Below are positions 1 to 12,017 of a stretch of 64,000 nucleotides of DNA, one piece after another. Source of the DNA: Favolaschia claudopus (Eukaryota; Basidiomycota; Agaricomycetes; Agaricales; Mycenaceae); the NCBI GenBank assembly GCA_037176885.1, contig JAWWNJ010000035.1:1-64000 (forward strand), in the 5' to 3' direction. Made by a program: the position numbers and the translations under genes. The number at the start of each line of letters is the position of its first letter. Within the stretch, counting starts at the first letter, position 1. The notes beneath the pieces are model-generated. The model searched no databases. It worked only from the letters and a program-made list of their open reading frames with translations, and was not told where the DNA came from.

Positions 1-1873
1 GGCAATTGCACCCATAGCATGTTCGCGAACGCCGTAGCGAATATATGTGCCCTTGTACGTTCCCAATCCTGTACTGGGAGGCTGGAAGTCAACCGAATTC
101 TTTACTTTAGTAAGGTTGCTTCCGGTTAGATCCGCACTACCGCCCATGAGGTCAGGGAGGACAGGGGGACAGTGCCGTGAGCACGATTTCGGAGAGCTTG
201 CGAGACGCTGTGCAGCATCCGAGGGCTTATAAACTGGTAAGCTCTTCTCCCAGTTCTGAGGGAGCTTTCCGGAAATTCTCCTGCTGAGCTCAGCGTATTC
301 TGTGGGATACTTCTGGCCATACGATGAAAGGAGCTCATTCCAACTAGCTTCCTTGGCTGCACCTCGCTCGGCTACCTTGGCATAAGCATCGTACGGTCTC
401 CTGCGGGACATGGAATTTCTGCTCCGGAGAGAAGCCGAATTTCGTCTTCAGCGACACAATATCGTCAGCCTTGAGTGCTAAAAGAGGCTTTAGAAAAAGA
501 TATAAGATTAAAAAGTTTTAACCTTACGCGATCCGTGCACACCGTGCGTTCCCTGCTCCTTCGAACCGAATCCGATTGTAGTTTTGAGCCTGATGATGGT
601 CGGTTTGTTTTTCTCCGAGCGAGCTGCGGCAATAGCGTCGTGAATACCGGCCAAATCGCTACATTTACATAAATATTTCTGGATCTATTGAGTTTGCGGA
701 ATGTATGGGACGCACCTGTCCTCCATCATTAACGTGAAGAACTTGCCAACCATACGCGGAAAAGCGCTGCTCGACGTTTTCAGTGAAAGCGCAGGCAGTA
801 TCACCATCGATAGAAATGTCTGGGCGAGTAGTGTATCAGAAGCGACCATTTCAACCAACATCTGGACCGCACGGTTATCATCGTAAACCTATGGACCAGA
901 CTTGTGAATTTTGTGAATGTAGAATAGGATTTTGCGAATACTGACCACAATGAGATTCCCTAGTTGCAGATGACCAGCAAGACTCGCCGCTTCGCTAGAG
1001 AAACACCCTCCATAAGACACCCATCTCGCAGAAGACTAGGAAGTGGATCATGAGAGAGAAAAATTGGTGCAGAAATCGATGTACCATAGGTGAAGTTGTT
1101 GATGAGGTCAAAGCCGTCCTTGTTGTATACAGCTCCGAGATGAGCCTGGGCGATGGCGATGCCAACACCATTGGCGAACCCTTGACCAAGTGGACCAGTT
1201 GTAACCTCTACGCAGAAAGATGATTTAGTTCCTCGGATGCCAAACATTTCATTGATAGAATGACCTCACCGATACCGTCTGTGTGGCCAGCTTCTGGGTG
1301 ACCGGGGTCAGACTGTCCAACTATTCCATTGGGTTCAGAATTAGCTGACCATTTCACAAATGTTGCGAGCTCTCGTACCTGGCGGAATGCCTTGAGATCA
1401 TCCATGGAAAGCTTGTAGCCAAGAAGATGGAGCATCGTGTATTGGAGAACACATCTGGAACAGATATTGATTTGAAGGTTGACAAGAAGGCAAAACAAGC
1501 TCTTTACGCGTGACCATTCTAGCCAAAATCATATGAGCAAGGGAAAGAGAAAAACATAGATGTACAGCACCGAAAGGACGAATCTATCGCGATTGAACCA
1601 TTTGCTGTTTTTGCTGTTGGCGTTGAAGAAACTAGCCCAAAGATATCAGAGTACATCGGGACTTGACCAGGTCTACAAACCGCGAGAACAAGATATGGGC
1701 AGCAGGGGCCATGCCCATGGGTGCACCTGAATGACGATGAGAGCTCGGATCGCTTCGATTAATCGACGACAAGGACCTGGATGCCCAGAGTTAGATTTGG
1801 CGACTACATCTGCCGCTAAGATGCGAATCGTGGCAATAGCAGCAGCATCCGAGGACTGGAAGTGGGTGAGCAT
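1..1873 (-). CDS. TKL1: Transketolase, 3' end beyond the left edge
   Basis: Transketolase moves two-carbon units between sugar phosphates in the cytosolic non-oxidative pentose phosphate pathway, using thiamine diphosphate. The start is the ATG at 1873, followed within about 30 codons by SGHPG, which splices over a ~50-nt intron to APMGMAP. Further exons give [17 protein letters not shown], the cofactor-binding GDGCLMEG stretch and, near the window edge, GVREHAMG, which carries the catalytic glutamate of the pyrimidine domain. The C-terminal domain is off the window. At least five introns are visible. Three one-base breaks interrupt conserved frame: near 391-396, at about 198 (an A missing from AAA on the coding strand) and in a C5 run at 164-168; the last two compensate each other. 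Family identity is certain; the integrity of this copy is not. Confidence 0.93.
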
Positions 1874-2635
1874 ATATTCGAGTGAATAAGAATTGGACAA
1901 AATATGACCTGGGCAGTAAAGGACATGGCGGGTTTCGAAGGAACAAACGTTGGTCGGGTTTATTCGGCTATAATCGATGGCCGGCAATTATAACGCAGAG
2001 ATTTTCCGCCGGTAGCCGGACGTTGACCGCGCCCAGAGCTGCTCTGAGCTTGGGGGTCAGTGAATTTGACCCATACGACACCATCCAACACCGAGATAGG
2101 GCGAGCGCTGCCGGCTACCTGACCCTACCTCATATGGAAATGCATCCCCAAGTTTCTGACAAAAAAGTACTCGGTAGGCAACTTTGTCCCCATTGCTTCC
2201 CACCTTGTTAGAACGTTTCCAGCATGCAAGGATTTTTTGGAGGCTCTCGAACAATGCCACTCGAATAATTGGGCCAGGCTTTTTGGTCGATGCAATGGAC
2301 AAAAGAACGAATTGAATGCTTGTCTCCGCAAAGAGGTAGGGATGTGCCTTGGTTGCGTTGGCGTTCTCTGCTCATGCTATCGTCCAGCGAACAGAACGTG
2401 CGACAGAGAATAGAGAGACGGCCAAGGCAAGGGAAGCTCAAAGCCGACGAGGGACGAGAGAAAGTTCTACAATGACGCATGAAAGCTCGCACGACTTTCC
2501 CAATGCGACTGAACGGGGCGTACCTCTTCCGGGACCGCCCCGGAACTTTCAGGTCAATCTTGAATGTCCTCACGGCCGCGTGAACTCTAACAGATCGTGC
2601 ACAAAAACACAGTGGGTACCGACACAAGCTCTAAA
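1874..2635. other. Intergenic, promoter side of transketolase
   Basis: No recognisable gene or repeat was seen. Open frames of 80-140 codons exist on both strands but have no family resemblance and low-complexity composition. The segment must hold the transketolase promoter and the 3' end of the YebC/TACO1 gene. Confidence 0.5.
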
Positions 2636-3829
2636 CTATAGTGTCCACGATGTCCAGACGCGTTTCGTGTCTTCGTCATCTTCCAAGTCTCTCACTAAAT
2701 CCGTGATCCTGGTGGCCATATTGGGATCCCCGTCGTTTCCTGCCTGCTCGGTATCGACTGGTACGAATGCAACTTCGCTGGCTAACAATGTCCTGGCAGA
2801 CCCCAGGAGCCGATAATGCTGTCGTGAGTTGTCCGAGTGATTCCGGTGGACAGGTGAACTGTCTCTATCATCCGCATTTGTCCCCAAGCACGCTGAAATA
2901 ACTGTTCGTACCTGGAATTCCGTCTCTGAGTCTGTTGAGGGCTTTTCTTGAAAATCTACTGCCCCGTTTTCCAATGCAACGTCGATCAATCGCGTCGCAG
3001 GTAGATCATCCGGTTCTTTCTTCACGATGGCCTTCACTAAGCCTGTGTGGTCGAACATGAATCTCACGGGGGTTGATGCGAGCACTGGAAGAGTTCAATG
3101 AATGAAATTCAGGAAGAGTCACAGCGCCGTACCTGTGTTCATTGAGAATATGGCGGATATTCCCAATCGTTCGAGTGGGATTGTCCGTCGCACACTCACT
3201 TTGTCCTTTATATTAGTGTTCGTCTCTGAAGATGGTGCGTTCGCCAACTGACATTATCAGCCCTACCTTGTTGTACGCCAACGCCTCGTAGACAATATCC
3301 TCGCCGCGCTGGTCGCGTTTTCTGATCGCCTGTTGTAGAGTAAAATGTCGATGGCTTCCAGTGAGCGATACATTGATACAAAGTCAATACCTTGTCTAAC
3401 GCATTTTGTATGTTTTTCTTTTGGGACATCCTTTAGTCGTCGAAGAATTGCAGCTAGAGCAGAGTTTTTCTCGGGGTCGGCCGAGCCGCCAACTGTTTTA
3501 GTTGCTTAGCATATGTACGTCGAATTCAAAGCAGGGACCAGTACTGCGAACGGCGTTGATTATGTCTCGGTTGGCTTTGGTGTATGCAGCACTCTAAGGA
3601 AGGAAACGGTGGGGACATGGGCGAAATTGACAACAATTAGTCCGACTTTTTTAGAATCGTTGAGACCTTTCTTTTCCTTGATTTTCGACCACTGAGGATA
3701 GATTCGATGAGCTGAAGTGAGTCCATCACAACTGTGCATACTTTATTGTGACCCGAAAGTGTAACCTGTGCACAGTGAAATGAGCGCACAGTCGCGCATA
3801 GAGTTCTGTTTGAACGCGGGCAGCAACAT
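2636..3829 (-). CDS. YebC/TACO1-family mitochondrial translation factor (DPC29-like)
   Basis: Members of this family (human TACO1, yeast Dpc29) act in mitochondrial translation. The chosen ATG at 3829 opens a short basic leader that fits an import signal. After splicing, exons read QWSKIKEKKGLND, YTKANRDIINAVR, GGSADPEKNSAL, VPKEKNIQNALDK, IRKRDQRGEDIVYEA and FMFDHTG, in the order of the family. The C-terminus LEDDEDTKRVWT is typical of fungal members. Six or so short introns are visible. One frame break lies at a G5 run (3068-3072 on the plus strand): dropping one base joins NEHSARINP to VRFMF. A single homopolymer insertion explains this better than an intron. Family assignment is firm. Confidence 0.85.
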
Positions 3830-3976
3830 GCAGTATCGCGTCACCGAATTGACACCGATCGTGAACATGAACACCGCCACCGACGTGAAGATCCCGAAGC
3901 CCATAAATTTAGTAAGTTACATTTGTCCATACATAAATTGCTTGAAACAAGATGAAACCGTAATACTCAGTAGCAA

Positions 3977-6029
3977 TCACGTCGCAGCGGACCAGTTGGG
4001 GTGAATCGAAATCCATGCCAAGGCTTCAGTGCCACCCAGAACACAGACCCCGGCTTGTTCAGCGAGAGCAACGTAGTCTCGGAATCTGTTCACCCCTGCT
4101 CGCTCATAGATCTGCTTGTCTTGCGCCACGATTTCAACTGCTACAACGCTTCGGGCCGGGCGGGGTATCCCTTTGCTCTTGTACTTCCGCAGAACCTCCA
4201 CCAATGTGCGGTAGAGAGGAGGAGGTGTACCAGGAGAAGACGATGACGATTGGGCAGCGTTCGGTCGACTATCAGCTGGTGTCAGAAAATCTCTATGGAG
4301 GAGCTATCCAAGCATTGCCGCCAGTTCCCCCCATTTGAATGAGTTTTGTTCTCTCAGCGAGGGCGGTGAGTTGGCTGAAATTTGTGACCCCTGCTTGCTG
4401 ATAGACTGTCTGGGCTAATCCAGCCAGTTCGTAGCCTACCACCGACCGAAGAGGCTGTCGGACGCCCTTCGCCGCGATGCTTGAGAAGTACAGTTACAAG
4501 GGGTCGGAAAGCAGGAAGTACGTGCTTCATGAACTTCTCGGAGTCCGCTTCGGTCAGGATGTCGTTGACTTGGTTTGGTACTACAGGAAGGTACGACAAA
4601 TTCCGCCAGGTGGCACCGTAGAATCCCCCGAGGTGAACAGGTGTGACCAAAGGCAGAGCAGGGGCGGGGATCGTTTCCAGCGTGTCAGACGCTTTGTTTT
4701 CCTTCGCCGAGACCGACCCAGATAGAAGAATGTCGGCTTCGGTTTGTGGATCGTCATTCCTCTCTGCACATAAAGATGGGCTATGGGATGTTTTCCCAAG
4801 ACGGTAGTAGCATCCTCCAAGCCAGTTGGTTGGGCCGGAGTGAGCGCAGACAAAACAGCTTGTCTGGCCTCTGGTATGGAGCTGCATGGTCCTGAAGCGG
4901 CAACCGGCGATTCCGCAGAGATCGGGACGGCCTCAGCACCGTTATCGACGACTTGAGCGCCCAAGCGGAGAAGCGATTGGGGACTTGACTGCCCTCACGT
5001 TGATTTGTTCCGGTAGCGGTGGCACAGGGATGTACTGCTGCGATTTATATCTTTCTTTGCAAAATGGAGGTCGGTAGGCGAGCTCTGATGACGCCAACAT
5101 GGGTTCTGCTTTGGGAATCTGTGGCAAAGAAACGTCCTCCGCTTCAAGTGTTTCTGGAGAGACAACTTTGGAGTTGAGGTCTCCGAAGAAGGACGGACCC
5201 TTGTTGGTCCCAACGACCGTATCATTTTTCTGGGGTAGCTGAAATGCCCGAAACGACGGGGTTTCCGGGGTCGGCAGATAGCTTGATCTGCGTGCGCTGG
5301 GCGACTGGAAAGTAAATGAATTCCGCCGCGTGGTCGAAGATTCTTCTGTGGCTTCCAGGGAGGATGAGGGGTTGGTAATCCCTAATACCTCTCTATTCCA
5401 GTCCAGCCAGACTGAAGCTTGGCGTTTGAGACTGGGATGGGCCCCCGGTAGTGGAAGAGAGACAACAACAACATCGTATTGGCGCAATCGCAAGATGGAA
5501 ACCGGATATGCAAAGTCGCGATCGCCCGATATCAAGATCAAGGTTGCGGGAGCAGGGTGGTCCATGGCGTAAGCCAGCATGTCGACTGCGAAGCGTGAAT
5601 TTGATGCGTAACGGTCTGGGAAGGCTCAACAAAACCTATGATCATTTGATCCGCCACGTTCTTTCGACCGTTATGGGGGCAGTCGGTCAATGATACGCCA
5701 GAAGACTGGAGTTCGGATCGAAGACTAAGAGACCTGAATGTGTCTTGCTCCGGGGACCTCCATGTATGCCTTGAAATATTTCACCGGACCAAACCTATGG
5801 GCTACATTACGGATGCTACCGACGACTTCATAGCCTGAGGGAGAAAACAACGTTAAGGAGACATGAGACACGAGAATGACCGTCAACCCAACCCGAGACT
5901 TGAGACGAAGCATGGCAGTTTTCTGTCCAAATCCGTTTTGTGAACTCGGTGTAGTCGTTGGAACCTGACTTTACCATAATCCCAGAAGATGGCAACCTCC
6001 GGCGACGAATGTGAGTTGTGCGACTGCAT
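3977..6029 (-). CDS. NYN-domain protein with C-terminal tandem winged-helix (OST-HTH/LOTUS-like) repeats
   Basis: The N-terminus (ATG at 6029, MQSHNSHSS) leads at once into an NYN domain, a PIN-like RNase fold. Signature pieces are VAIFWDYENC (spliced over an intron after GATTATG), SGVSLTDCPHNGRKN, ADQMII, MLAYAMDHPAPATLILISGDRDF and the RLRQYDVVVVS strand; acidic residues in WDYE, NVADQ and SGDRDF fit the metal site. A long Ser/Pro linker follows. Two similar ~70-residue modules close the gene, each with a basic R-SVV helix, a YQQAGV or YERAGV helix, ALAE and a final GG...AWI. They resemble OST-HTH/LOTUS modules of MARF1-type proteins. Two one-base breaks occur near 4475-4490 and 4295-4305, inside and just after the first module. 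Role in mRNA or small-RNA control is inferred from domain architecture. Confidence 0.72.
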
Positions 6030-6373
6030 AATGGTGGGGGTAGAAAGGAAAGCTTATTTGAAGCGTGGGGTACCTGAACAAAAGGCATGTGCTGAACGTG
6101 GGGGTATGTCGGAATCTCGTGACTTTAGATTTGTGTTCGAGTTCATCCACCGCTGCCAGGTCGTTGCCCAGGTTGTGCGAATAGGGATATTCAAGGGCTT
6201 GAATTGCGCAGAGCAGACAAAAATTCAGAGCGGATTCGCTGAGCCATAGACACACGCCACAAGGCAATAGGTTCCCAAGCAACCAATCGTTAGCGGGAGG
6301 AAAAGGTGTTCAGACCGGATGTTCAGAAGCGAGGGAATGTATGACTGTGCATCGGGAATACTACAAAAATCAT
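6030..6373. other. Gap between NYN gene and MRP10
   Basis: About 340 bp upstream of the NYN gene. A 100-codon open frame on the minus strand (ending at 5971) overlaps the NYN start out of frame and shows no family signature. The stretch probably holds the NYN promoter and the MRP10 3' UTR. Confidence 0.4.
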
Positions 6374-6719
6374 TCATTGTATCTTCTTTAGCCGCGCAAG
6401 GTGGTAATTAATGGTAGGTTTGTGTTGCTTCTTGGCCATGGGCTAGATAAGTTTAGTAAGGCCAAGTCGCGTAGACGCTAGACAATCAAGCGCACAGTGG
6501 TCCTCATGCAGTGAAAGAGAGTCTCAGCTGCTTCCTTACATGCCGCCTGGCTCTGGTAGTCGGAGGGGTGGCGGCCCAACAACTGAGCATGGCTGCCAAT
6601 TGCGCCCCACATACGTTGTACGGTTGAGCTGAGACGAGATTGTAAATTTCTCCGATGCATTGTGGACTGTAAAACAAACCTTTCTTGGGTCGAACCCTCA
6701 GCTTTTTAATGTAGATCAT
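6374..6719 (-). CDS. MRP10: Mitochondrial small-subunit ribosomal protein MRP10 (CHCH fold)
   Basis: MRP10 is a small twin-cysteine protein of the mitochondrial 37S ribosomal subunit. The start ATG at 6719 gives MIYIKKLRVRPKK, the family N-terminus. Exon 2 reads VCGAQLAAMLSCWAAT, exon 3 runs through AACKEAAETLFHCMR, and the last exon reads KKQHKPTINYHLARL before the TGA at 6374. The four cysteines (CGAQ-x7-C and C-x9-C spacing) match the CHCH motif. Introns are about 50-70 nt. A one-base break sits at the C-run opposite 6565-6568, between CWAAT and DYQSQAAC. UBC6 starts 211 bp away on the other strand, so a shared promoter is likely. Confidence 0.85.
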
Positions 6720-6929
6720 CTCTTGCGGACTCCCGTCCCACAACGTATAGTCGAAGCGCCGAAGAGCCCAGCACCAAGTTAGTATTAACTGGAGAAAAAG
6801 TTGCACGTCACTGCCGAGCACTGCCGTGACCGTGATTGACGCTTATAATTGCTCTTTCCTCCTTCCACGTCGACCAACTCGGTATTCGACGAATACTTGA
6901 ATACCCTGCCTTCTCGTGGTACAACTTCA

Positions 6930-8092
6930 ATGGCAGGTCTTAACAAGAATAATTCCGGTCGGCGACATTCCTACTCTTTGCTCACCAGAGGCTGACTCGA
7001 TGTGAGACCAGCTGTTAAGCGTATAATGCAAGAAGTATGCATGTTGGTATTCCGCTAGTCAGCTACCTCATCAATATCTGGACGTAGGCTCGGGAACTTG
7101 CAAAATGACCCATCACCCGAATATCTGCTGCACCGCTAGAAGACGACATATTCGTTCGTTGTACACGGTCACCGCTGCTCCGCACGCTCTTCACCTGTTG
7201 CTCTAGGAATGGCATTGCACCCTTCGTGGGCCCGCTGGCACAGAATTTGAAGGAGGTTAGTTCCTCTCATACCAGTCCTGGTATCCCGGAGTCATAATTC
7301 CCAACAAGGCCTGTATCATTTCCGAATCCTGCTACCGGCTGAGTATCCATTTCGACCACCCTCAATCATGATGCTTACCCCGAGCGGCCGATTTGAAACC
7401 GATACCAAGGTCAGTGTTATCGTTCGGTGCAAGACGTTTCCAACCCACTCATGTTTTCTCAGATATGTATAAGTTTCACCAGTTGTTAGTTCTGTGTACT
7501 GTGTTTTGTTTCATTGTCTAATGTTGGCACCACCAGATCATGAAGAGTTGTGGCAACCTGCGTGGGGCGTTCGAACAGGCAAGGACCGAAAAATTGAGCG
7601 TCATTCAAAATGTTCTAACTTCGATACAGCAATAATCGGCCTGCAGGGGTTCTTTCCATTGAAAGGCAAAGCCGCTGTAGGGATTGGTTCGATAGAACAT
7701 CCCATTCCTGAGCGAAAGCGCCTCGCCCAGCTGTAAGAGCCTCGTCATTCCGCGTGAATTTTGTTAAGATCTGTTTTAGATCGCGTTCATGGGTGTGCTC
7801 GACATGCCAAGAGTCGAATTTAACCCTCCTCCCTGACCCTCCATCTGGTGACAGTGGCTTTCATGGTACAGGGACGGGAAGAGTGTTGGAAGAGTCTCGG
7901 GCTCCAGAGCCACCGACCCCTGTCGCGGCCGTCCCTGACACCAATTTGGCTCCTCCTCAGGTTGCCGATGTCTCCCCGGCGCCGCGCACAGTTTCTCAAA
8001 TGAAACCCCAGCGGCCGCCGATTTTGCTAGACGGCCTGATCTGCGTCATTCTTGTCTTGGTTTGTAGCATTGTATTCCGGAGGATGTTCTGA
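6930..8092 (+). CDS. UBC6: ER tail-anchored ubiquitin-conjugating enzyme E2 (UBC6/UBE2J2)
   Basis: Ubc6 is an E2 held in the ER membrane by a C-terminal anchor; it serves ER-associated degradation. Exons spell PAVKRIMQE, RGPAGTEFEGG, LYHFRILLPAEYPFRPP and IMMLTPSGRFETDTKICIS; the cysteine in KICIS is the active site, and TPSGRF stands where most E2s have HPN, as in this subfamily. The tail has a CSTC..NLTLLPD segment, a Pro-rich linker and the hydrophobic anchor LICVILVLVCSIVF just before the stop. The ATG at 6930 is chosen because MAE splices to the first helix, but a break near 7002 makes this tentative. Two more one-base breaks (A4 at 7102-7105 and near 7125-7131) compensate each other. 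The intron after GTTCGAACAG begins GCAAG. Confidence 0.88.
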
Positions 8093-8172
8093 TAGTGTAT
8101 GGATGTAAAGAGTATAATTTCTGTTCAATAAATCGGATATAGGGTCAGAGGCTAAGCGCTAAGGCCTAAGGT

Positions 8173-8754
8173 TCAACGTTCAACGTCCACTACCAGGGGC
8201 AACCGATCAACTGTGCATTGAGTTGGAGTCCGGCGCCGCCATCGACTGATAAAACTATAGAGCGGTCTCGGCTTCTTTGTCTCCAACCTTGACTGCCCCG
8301 TCAACTTATGTCCCGCCCAGTCAATAATAGGCGCAGCAAATCCCTGCACATCCCAGCTAAGTCCCTCAGGGCGCCCATTCCCCCTTCCCTCCTTCAGTCC
8401 CCACACCTTGGCCCCAAAAGCATATTTCAGCGCGTCGCTTCCCCTCGTATATCCAATGTGGACGATGCGTGGCTGCAAGACACAGTTCCGCAGCATGGCG
8501 TGGTCAAACCACCTCATCAACCAAATAAATCGGCAAAGCCGGTTACACAATCATCTCAGAGCCGGGGCACTCCACGACCACCATTCAAGTCGCGCAGCAC
8601 AGAATTCAACGGAAAGCCCCTTCGCCCCGCAGAGCAATGAAACGAATGTGCTACGATCTATGCCCTCGGGCGTGGTGCGCACCTACTTGTCTTCGAGCGA
8701 CTCGACGGTCATTGCCTCCGCGAGGATGACCCTGGCAGACTTGTCCGAAGTCAT
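8173..8754 (-). CDS. Unrecognised small gene, possibly broken
   Basis: An ATG at 8754 opens MTSDKSARVILAEAMTV, ending at a good GTAGGT donor. Downstream on the same strand a 125-codon open frame (8173-8550) includes IVHIGYTRGSDALKYAF and LSWDVQGFAAPIID. No family was recognised, and the joining exon could not be read in one frame. The opposite strand is also open over much of this stretch, so this may be an antisense artefact. Confidence 0.25.
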
Positions 8755-8876
8755 CTTCACATACCGAAGTGACAATCAGTAGAATCCCTCAACACCGAAC
8801 TGTCGTATCATACACTGCTTCACGGCGTTAATTCATCCAAAAAACTACTATGCTTACACGCAGCCTTTATCATCCG

Positions 8877-11466
8877 TCACTTCTTCTTCGCGTCCCGTAC
8901 ACTTAGTACCAGCAGATCTTCGTCTTCGAGATTGTACACCGCGATCGTGTCTTTGTTATTCAGCATCTTGCCCAAGTATGAAAGTCTGATGCGCGAGACG
9001 GGGACGCTGCTGCCGGTATGCAGTTGAATACGATCACGGAGAGTGGAAACGAGAAGGTTCAAGGGCAAATCGGGGATTGTTACGACGCTTCCGTCGAGCT
9101 TCCATTCAGGTTTGGAATTGTCGTTTGGCAGCTGAACCTGAAGCGAAATCGGGTGCTTCGCAATGCATGATTTAGTGAGGCAGTCATAAGTTAGCATGCA
9201 AAATGTGTACTCACCGGATGCCTTGCAATCCAATCTGCCTCGGCGTATACTTGACCACCGGGTAATTTTGCGACACGCTGACGTTTTGCAGGAGGAATGT
9301 CGTCTGCATTTCCCTCCATCTCGTCAGCAGAGCGTACCATGCCGGCCGCCGCTGCGGACTGAAGAGCACCATTGGCTGCGGCAAGAGCAGCGGCACGAGT
9401 CGGATGCATCCCAGGCGCCGGCGGCTGATAGCCAAACGGTTGGGCCGAAATCTAATCCCTGATAATGTAGAGGTGGCAACATCACAGGTGGAGGATACGC
9501 AGACGCGGGTTGGGGACCAGAAGAGACTGTTGCAGCGGTGAACGCAGGGTTTGATATATTCGCAGGGGCTTGCGGGGGAGCTGGGAGCGAGGCGGGGGGA
9601 GGTGGTAAGCCCGCCGTTAATGGCGGAGGAATGGCAGCAGGACCAATTCCGGGCCCGATTGCGTTTATTTCTTGTCTGATGAGACGCCAGGTGAGCAGGT
9701 AAATGGACATAGTACTATGAACGCATCAACTCACGGTCCTAAACCCTTTGCTCGGTGAATTGCAGCAATTTGTTCGTCGAAATTGACGTTTGTTGAGAAT
9801 TTATCGAGAGTGTTCGCTTTCGAGGCTGTATGACCGTCCCAAACCACCTTCTCGCGTTCCTTGCGCTTTTCACGTTCTTCCTCCTCTTCTTTCTTGCGCC
9901 GCTCTTCATCAGCCTCCGCGCCGAAAATATCAACACGGGTACGAGCTAGACCCTTGAGCGCGGAAACAACATTTGCACCACTTTGAAGCTCGGAAGCCTG
10001 AGCCCTTGCGAGCTTCCAATGCATTACGTTGCTCTTTCCACTTCGGATCGAGTAGCTCAATACGCATATGCTCCTGTAACTCGTCGACAGGAATCTGTTG
10101 GCCGCAGATACTGCAAGTTGTCATTGCCTCCTTATTATTTTTAGCGCCGACTTGGAGAACATGAGCGGAGGAAAGAGCTAGAGTGTACAGGATCACTCAC
10201 GTTTGGGAACATAGTTAGTCCTGATCTTCATTGGACCGGCAGTATTGACAGAGCTTGCTTGCAATGCTTTGGCTCTTTCGATTTCTCTCTCCCGCTCTTC
10301 TGTTTCCCGTTTCTTCCTTTCTTCGGCGGCCTCCTCGTCATCACTCTCCTCCATATTGGCGTCGGCATCACCCGCACCCATTCCAACACCTCCGACGGCA
10401 GCTGCGGCTTCTGCTTCTGCGGCAGCTTGTTTAGCCTTGTGAGCTTCAATGTCATCGACAGTGTTCTCCATGATCATAGCCGCCATTCTCTTCTGCGCGA
10501 GAGTCATGTTCTCCACTTCTTGAACACTCATCGGCGGCGGCAACTCTGAGTTAGCATCGGCAGCAGTGAATTCGATGGTTTGGACCAATATGATAATCAT
10601 GCCAGTCAATCTCGGCAAAAGCAACTATATGACAATGCGTTGGAAATTTGGCTAGTCATCAAAACAAAATACTCACTTCGCTCTGCCTCCTGATCGTCCT
10701 GGCGTTTTTTGTCCTGTTCTCTTTTATTCCGCTCCCACTTTGCATGCGTTCTAGCGACTTCAAGGGATTTCCATTTCGCACCCTCATCGGTGCGTCCCTT
10801 GAGCTGTTGCAGCATCTCCTGGTTAGGGTGTAGAACTTTGGTGTATTGCTCGACCAACCGGTTGAAATATCCAAAAGAGTGAGTGAGTGGGCCTAAGAAA
10901 ATCAAACTGATAATTCCGGCCCTCGCGGGCGGAGAGAGAGGCAAGGAACATGCGCCCACGACGCGCAGTGAAGAGGGCAGTGAGCTTCATTATGTCCCTG
11001 AGATTGATATATTGTTCGGCGCGACTTGCTTTAACTCAGAAATGAGATACGCACAAGTCGATTGTGCTTATGTTGGGCAGGTCCAAAATATATTCGGGGG
11101 CAGGAGGTTCGACACCTATATCGATAGGCTCAACCGCCTCAGCCCCAGCTTCTTGGCCCTCTTTCGGTGCGGCGTCATCGCCCATGTCCCCCCTGCGCGA
11201 CTTTGTCCATTTTGTTCCGGTAATAGGCATGGTAGGGGTCGGCAGGATTCAAGAACGAGAATTTGGGGGTCGGAACGTTGTCCTTCGCGAATTTTGTCCT
11301 CGAATTGTGGGGGGTTGGCGGACCGAGCAACAAAAATTGCCGTGCGGTCAATGACAGATTTTATCTCTGGCGGAGGGAGAATAAGGCCGCTAGCGAATCT
11401 GGGACCATTGATATACTCCATGGACGCGTCTGCGTCGGCATGCCCGTTGACAGCATCGACGCTCAT
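8877..11466 (-). CDS. PRP21: Splicing factor 3A subunit 1 (SF3a120 / Prp21)
   Basis: SF3a120 is part of the U2 snRNP and helps dock it on the branch site. From ATG 11466 (MSVDAVNG) the protein shows a first SURP module (TAIFVARSANPPQFEDKI), a second module with NYQFDFLRPTHS and FNRLVEQYTKVLHP, a basic coiled stretch (WERNKREQDKKR), the conserved RTNYVPK, ICGQQIPVDELQEHMRI, PKWKEQR, a Pro/Ala-rich region and a C-terminal ubiquitin-like domain ending LLVLSVRDAKKK. This is the full family architecture. Several short introns are visible. At least three homopolymer breaks occur (G5 at 11265-11269, C6 at 11188-11193 and A4 at 10873-10876 on the plus strand), each cured by removing one base. Confidence 0.9.
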
Positions 11467-11528
11467 GGTGGTCTTGTAGAGAGGATGAGTGTGTGACAGC
11501 GTGACTCAATAATCTTTCTCTCCGCCTT

Positions 11529-11994
11529 ATGTTTGGCGCCTTTCGAGCGTCTCATGTAAACTTGGGTGGTCTTCTCTGGTCTGTCTCTCAGTCTGGTGCA
11601 TCTCCAGCAATTGATCTCACTCAGGAAGACGCCGTGGAAATTATCACCAACCCGCAAAGCCAATGCGCGCGCCAGACTGAAAAAGGTGGACGCCGTGATA
11701 GAGGCAGTTAGAGCGAGTGGTATTCAGTGCCATTCATTGGTATACACCATATCACCCACCCGCCCTCTTCGCTGAGACTGAGATACTCTAGGACCGAGCC
11801 CTCGAATTACCCAAGGAGCACGAGATGCCCGCGAAGGACAAATACACAATCTTCACTCCGCACGCGGCTGGTTACAGAAAAGGGCATTCATAAAACACCC
11901 AAATGGACCAGAGTGCGCAAATGTTTCACTCATGTAGAGACCGAGGCTGAAACACATCCAGCTCACGCAAAGAACGAACCCCAAAGGTTTCTAG
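11529..11994 (+). CDS. MRPL31: Mitochondrial large-subunit ribosomal protein MRPL31
   Basis: This small gene lies between the 5' end of PRP21 and the 3' end of CMS1. The ATG at 11529 gives MFGAFRASHVNLGGLLW; the codon for W is completed across a ~45-nt intron. The next exon reads KTPWKLSPTRKANARAR, LKKVDAVIEAVRASG, and after a second intron DRALELPKEHEMPAKDKY, TIFTPHAAGYRKG and IHKTPKWTR. A third intron leads to LTQRTNPKGF and a stop at 11994. This order and length match the fungal mitochondrial 54S protein MRPL31. One break occurs at the G3 run at 11882-11884, where one G must be dropped between GYRKG and IHKTPK. Confidence 0.8.
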
Positions 11995-12017
11995 TTGTAT
12001 GGTATACGAATTACTGC

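Noticed and set aside
11036..11230. Separate 64-codon ORF inside PRP21
   Set aside because: It is part of PRP21 thrown out of register by the extra base at 11188-11193, not an independent gene.
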